A stretch of 43,038 nt of DNA from Collinsella sp. AF25-2LB (GTDB taxonomy: Bacteria > Actinomycetota > Coriobacteriia > Coriobacteriales > Coriobacteriaceae). The notes below the pieces were generated by a model. The model searched no databases, was not told the origin of the DNA, and worked only from the letters and a program-made list of their open reading frames with translations. Each line of letters begins with the position of its first letter. Position 1 is the first letter of the stretch. The position numbers were made by a program, and so were the translations under genes. The stretch spans positions 1 through 43,038 of the forward strand of contig NZ_QRUF01000017.1 in assembly GCF_003458415.1 (NCBI RefSeq), written 5' to 3'. Shown here in pieces: positions 40,975-43,038 of this stretch.

Positions 40975-41934
40975 ATGTTGATGATTCTATCGTTGGCCCC
41001 TATGGAGGGGATTACTGGGCATGTGTTCCGCCGCGTGCATGCGGAGTGCTTTGGTGCGCTCGACTGCTACTATACGCCGTTTTTGCCGCCGCCGCGGGTG
41101 GGAAACCGCTTTGGCGGCAAGGCGTTTAAGGAGATCGATCCTGCCAATAACCAGGGGCTCAACGTAGTGCCTCAGCTGATGTCTAAGAACGCGGACGAGT
41201 TTGTATGGGCGGCACAGGTGCTCGCCGACATGGGCTACCGCGAGGTCAATCTCAACCTTGGCTGCCCCTCGGGTACGGTTGTTGCCAAGGGTAAAGGATC
41301 GGGCTTTCTGCGCAACCTCGACGAGCTCGAGGTGTTCTTGAGCGATGTGTGCGAGCGGTCACCGTTGCCGGTATCGGTCAAGACCAGGCTGGGGCTTGAG
41401 AGCGACGACGAATACGAGCGTGTGCTCGATCTGTATTGCCGCATGCCGTTGGCAGAGCTGATCGTGCACCCGCGCGTGCAAAAGGACCGCTATACGGGAT
41501 CGCCGCGCAAGGAGTTTTACGGCGAGACGCTGGAACGCGCGCCGTTCCCCGTGGCCTATAACGGTGACATTTTCGATCTTGAGGATATGGACGCGCTGGT
41601 GGAGGCCTATCCCGGCACGCGCCATGTAATGCTGGGGCGTGGCTTGCTTGCGAATCCCGCGCTCGCTCGCATGGTCAAGGGTGGCCCTGCTGCAACGGCT
41701 GCTGAGCTGCAGCGCTTCCACGACACGCTGTTTGCGGCCTATGCAGAAGAGATTGGCGGCAATGCGGTCTTTCGCATGAAGGAGTGGTGGTTCTACGCCA
41801 AATGCGCCTTCGCCGACCCCGCTACCGTTCACAAGCTCGTACGCAAGACCAAAAAGGTCGACGAATACCGCGCCGCCGTCGAGCGCGTCTTTCGCGAACA
41901 GCCACTTGCGCCCATAGCACGCTTCCACGGCTAG
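40975..41934 (+). CDS. dus: tRNA-dihydrouridine synthase
   Basis: This 319-residue FMN-dependent TIM-barrel enzyme reduces uridine in tRNA D-loops. It opens with LSLAPMEGITGHVFRRVH, contains the active-site Cys in REVNLNLGCPSGTVVAKGKG, the FMN phosphate region VHPRVQKDRYTGSPRKEFYG, and VMLGRGLLANPAL. The C-terminal helical tRNA-binding domain ends in EYRAAVERVFREQPL. Length and order match the DusA/B/C superfamily, closest in style to the short DusC-like form. ATG codons at 40975 and 40981 are both possible; the later one is better spaced from GAGAG. Confidence 0.93.
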   Translation: MLMILSLAPMEGITGHVFRRVHAECFGALDCYYTPFLPPPRVGNRFGGKAFKEIDPANNQGLNVVPQLMSKNADEFVWAAQVLADMGYREVNLNLGCPSGTVVAKGKGSGFLRNLDELEVFLSDVCERSPLPVSVKTRLGLESDDEYERVLDLYCRMPLAELIVHPRVQKDRYTGSPRKEFYGETLERAPFPVAYNGDIFDLEDMDALVEAYPGTRHVMLGRGLLANPALARMVKGGPAATAAELQRFHDTLFAAYAEEIGGNAVFRMKEWWFYAKCAFADPATVHKLVRKTKKVDEYRAAVERVFREQPLAPIARFHG

Positions 41935-41935
41935 T

Positions 41936-41993
41936 TAGTCGTTGGGGACGCACTTTAACGACTAGTCATTTAAAAGAACGTCCCGAATGACTA
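41936..41993 (+). repeat. Palindromic element C after dus
   Basis: Outer arms 41936-41950 (TAGTCGTTGGGGACG) and 41979-41993 match in 13 of 15 pairs. The centre contains its own palindrome, AACGACTAGTCATT. It starts just past the dus stop codon. Related pieces (CTTTAACAACTAGTCATTCA and CGTCCCTAACGACTA) recur at 42670-42745. Confidence 0.65.
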
Positions 41994-42006
41994 TGTTGCA
42001 AAATAC

Positions 42007-42061
42007 CGTACGCCAGCATCCAAAGATGTCGAAAAATGTCGACTTTGGATGCTGGCGTACG
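42007..42061. repeat. Perfect 19-bp inverted repeat
   Basis: Arms 42007-42025 (CGTACGCCAGCATCCAAAG) and 42043-42061 are exact complements around a 17-base loop that contains ATGTCGA twice. It lies between convergent dus and the antitoxin-like gene and has no clear T run. Confidence 0.85.
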
Positions 42062-42081
42062 TCTTTGGGCTCGGTGGATAA

Positions 42082-42349
42082 CTAGGCAATCATTGCATCG
42101 ATCGTGATGAGCTCCCTGAGTCGCTCTGTGCGTGTCTGCCCATGGCGCTTTGCTTTTGCGTCAAACGCATCAAGAACCGACTCACCCACACGTGCCGATA
42201 AAACAATGCTTGGCTCATCAGAGATCGGCGGTCTTCCCAGCTTGATGGTGCGACCCTTCGGCCACTTATCTTTTTCGTATGCCTCCGCGGCTTTCTCCAA
42301 CTCTCCGGGGGGCAAACCCCATCATCTTTTCGAGCTGCTTAGCGTCCAT
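42082..42349 (-). pseudogene. Ribbon-helix-helix antitoxin-like gene with a frameshift in a C6 run
   Basis: From the ATG at 42347-42349 the frame reads MDAKQLEKMMGFAP and then shifts out of frame at a run of six C (42307-42312 on the plus strand, as G), giving a product of only 27 residues. Removing one base restores a continuous 88-residue protein that continues GELEKAAEAYEKDKWPKGRT, then PSIVLSARVGESVLDAF and TRTERLRELITIDAMIA. That C-terminus is a ribbon-helix-helix fold typical of antitoxins and small DNA-binding proteins. The downstream half could still be translated from a TTG at 42315. No toxin gene is visible. The homopolymer may be a real mutation, a phase-variable tract, or a sequencing error. 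Confidence 0.75.
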
Positions 42350-42399
42350 AGCGCCCCCTATCGATTGACATAATGTCGAGCGCTGGTTCTCGGAATCTC

Positions 42400-42427
42400 T
42401 TTTTGTATACAGTTTTGTAGACAAAAA
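42400..42427 (-). promoter_or_regulatory. Operator-like inverted repeat upstream of the antitoxin-like gene
   Basis: TTTTTGTATAC and GTAGACAAAAA flank a short AT-rich centre, about 50 bases upstream of the start codon. A self-regulatory operator and promoter for the ribbon-helix-helix protein would be expected at this position. Confidence 0.5.
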
Positions 42428-42760
42428 TACAAGCAGTTTATCAAGCTAATTAGCGTGTATTGACTAGTTTTTTCGATAGGAAATGAGCATCGATGGCTTC
42501 GATATTTCTTCGCTTTCCAGTCTGGAACATGAGCGCTCATTGAACCTGCAGAGGGGGCACTTTAACAAACTATCGAGATTCTGGTCAGGAGCTTTCACCG
42601 GTCTTCGGTGGTGAGAACAGCTCAATTCGCGACACAGTGTGTCGCGAATTGGAGTAGTCGCTGAGTGTTCTTTAACAACTAGTCATTCAAGAAAAGAGTG
42701 TCTAAGTGCCAGAATTGCCATTTTGAGTCGTCCCTAACGACTATTCTGGAGGGCTGTGTG
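42428..42760. other. Gene-poor AT-rich stretch
   Basis: No supported gene. A 43-codon frame from 42483 to 42614 (MSIDGFDISSLSSLEHERSL, then NLQRGHFNKLSRFWSG) has an AGGA too close to its ATG and may be the truncated front of a lost gene. A 29-base palindrome with a single unpaired centre (CAATTCGCGACACA and its complement, 42623-42651) follows. Fragments of element C occur at 42670-42745. Confidence 0.4.
42623..42651. repeat. Perfect 29-base palindrome
   Basis: Arms CAATTCGCGACACA and TGTGTCGCGAATTG are exact complements around one G. No T run follows. Confidence 0.85.
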
Positions 42761-42980
42761 CAAAAAAGGGCAAATATGAGTACTGTTGCCATTATGGTTG
42801 CATTTATTTTTTTCAAAAATGAGGTCCCTGATGAGATTTAATACCATTAGGCGTCTCTTTTATTGAACATATGGGGAGGAATAACGCCGTCTGCGGGCGC
42901 TTGGGGCGTTGAATGATCCCTGAAATGATTAAAATCGCTGTTACTAAACAAGTAGCAGTACTCATATTTGCCATTTTTTG
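42761..42980. mobile_element. MITE-like element with 25-bp terminal inverted repeats
   Basis: The left end 42761-42785 (CAAAAAAGGGCAAATATGAG plus TACTG) and the right end 42956-42980 are complementary in 24 of 25 positions and bound a 220-base AT-rich segment without an open frame. The size, long terminal repeats and lack of coding content fit a miniature inverted-repeat element. I see no obvious target duplication: the left flank reads GGCTGTGTG and the right AACACGGTC. Confidence 0.55.
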
Positions 42981-43038
42981 AACACGGTCCTCTAAGGAGG
43001 GTAGCGCGCAGAGATGTGGTGTAAGAGGCGGGGAATGC

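Overview
The window looks like a chromosomal segment of a Coriobacteriia gut actinomycete, most probably Collinsella. The grounds are a GC-rich backbone, a sortase signal of the LAGTG type, a CXXC-peptide/ferredoxin/TlpA redox operon, abundant palindromic intergenic elements, and an agmatine deiminase/carbamoyltransferase locus with paired MFS carriers. The genus is inferred from gene content and style, not from a marker gene. I see no rRNA, tRNA, CRISPR array, prophage module or intact insertion sequence.

Layout. 0-1.6 kb: hairpins, a gene remnant, yjdF with a structured leader, and a 5'-truncated cupin. 1.6-4.8 kb: three consecutive sirtuin-family genes (two SirTM-like, one without zinc cysteines), divergent from a TetR regulator whose likely operator overlaps their -10 box. 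5.0-7.1 kb: a GmrSD-like DUF262/DUF1524 protein and a small acidic protein. 7.4-10 kb: an FMN/Fe-S flavoprotein, an AAA ATPase with tandem TTTTGC repeats in its leader, and ATPase/DUF4143 remnants. 10-14.3 kb: a divergent type II topoisomerase pair. 14.7-15.6 kb: an XRE repressor with a small membrane protein. 15.7-21.2 kb: a 1455-residue sortase-anchored surface protein and a LuxR regulator. 21.9-23.4 kb: a PadR/DUF1700/DUF4097-type set that is broken at its end. 23.5-25.2 kb: an unknown protein, then a graveyard of gene ends (AAA ATPase, topoisomerase A tail, arginase family).

25.2-29.5 kb: an OmpR-type two-component system divergent from a CXXC peptide, a polyferredoxin membrane protein and a TlpA lipoprotein that has lost its stop codon. 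This looks like an extracytoplasmic thiol/electron transfer module. 29.4-32.7 kb: a 1084-residue ABC transporter with fused ATPase and permease. 33.0-38.9 kb: a TetR-controlled locus with two paralogous MFS carriers flanking an agmatine-deiminase-type enzyme and an atypical ornithine/putrescine-carbamoyltransferase-type enzyme. Similar palindromes lie in the promoters of the first carrier and of the deiminase. 39.3-41.9 kb: a membrane protein and a tRNA-dihydrouridine synthase. 42-43 kb: a frameshifted ribbon-helix-helix antitoxin-like gene and palindromic elements.

The strongest candidates for something undescribed are the triple SirTM-type operon; a roughly 230-bp composite palindromic element present three times (near 32.7, 39.1 and 40.75 kb), whose long arms differ between copies yet stay self-complementary; and the carbamoyltransferase locus, where the usual HCLP motif reads HELP and no carbamate kinase is present.
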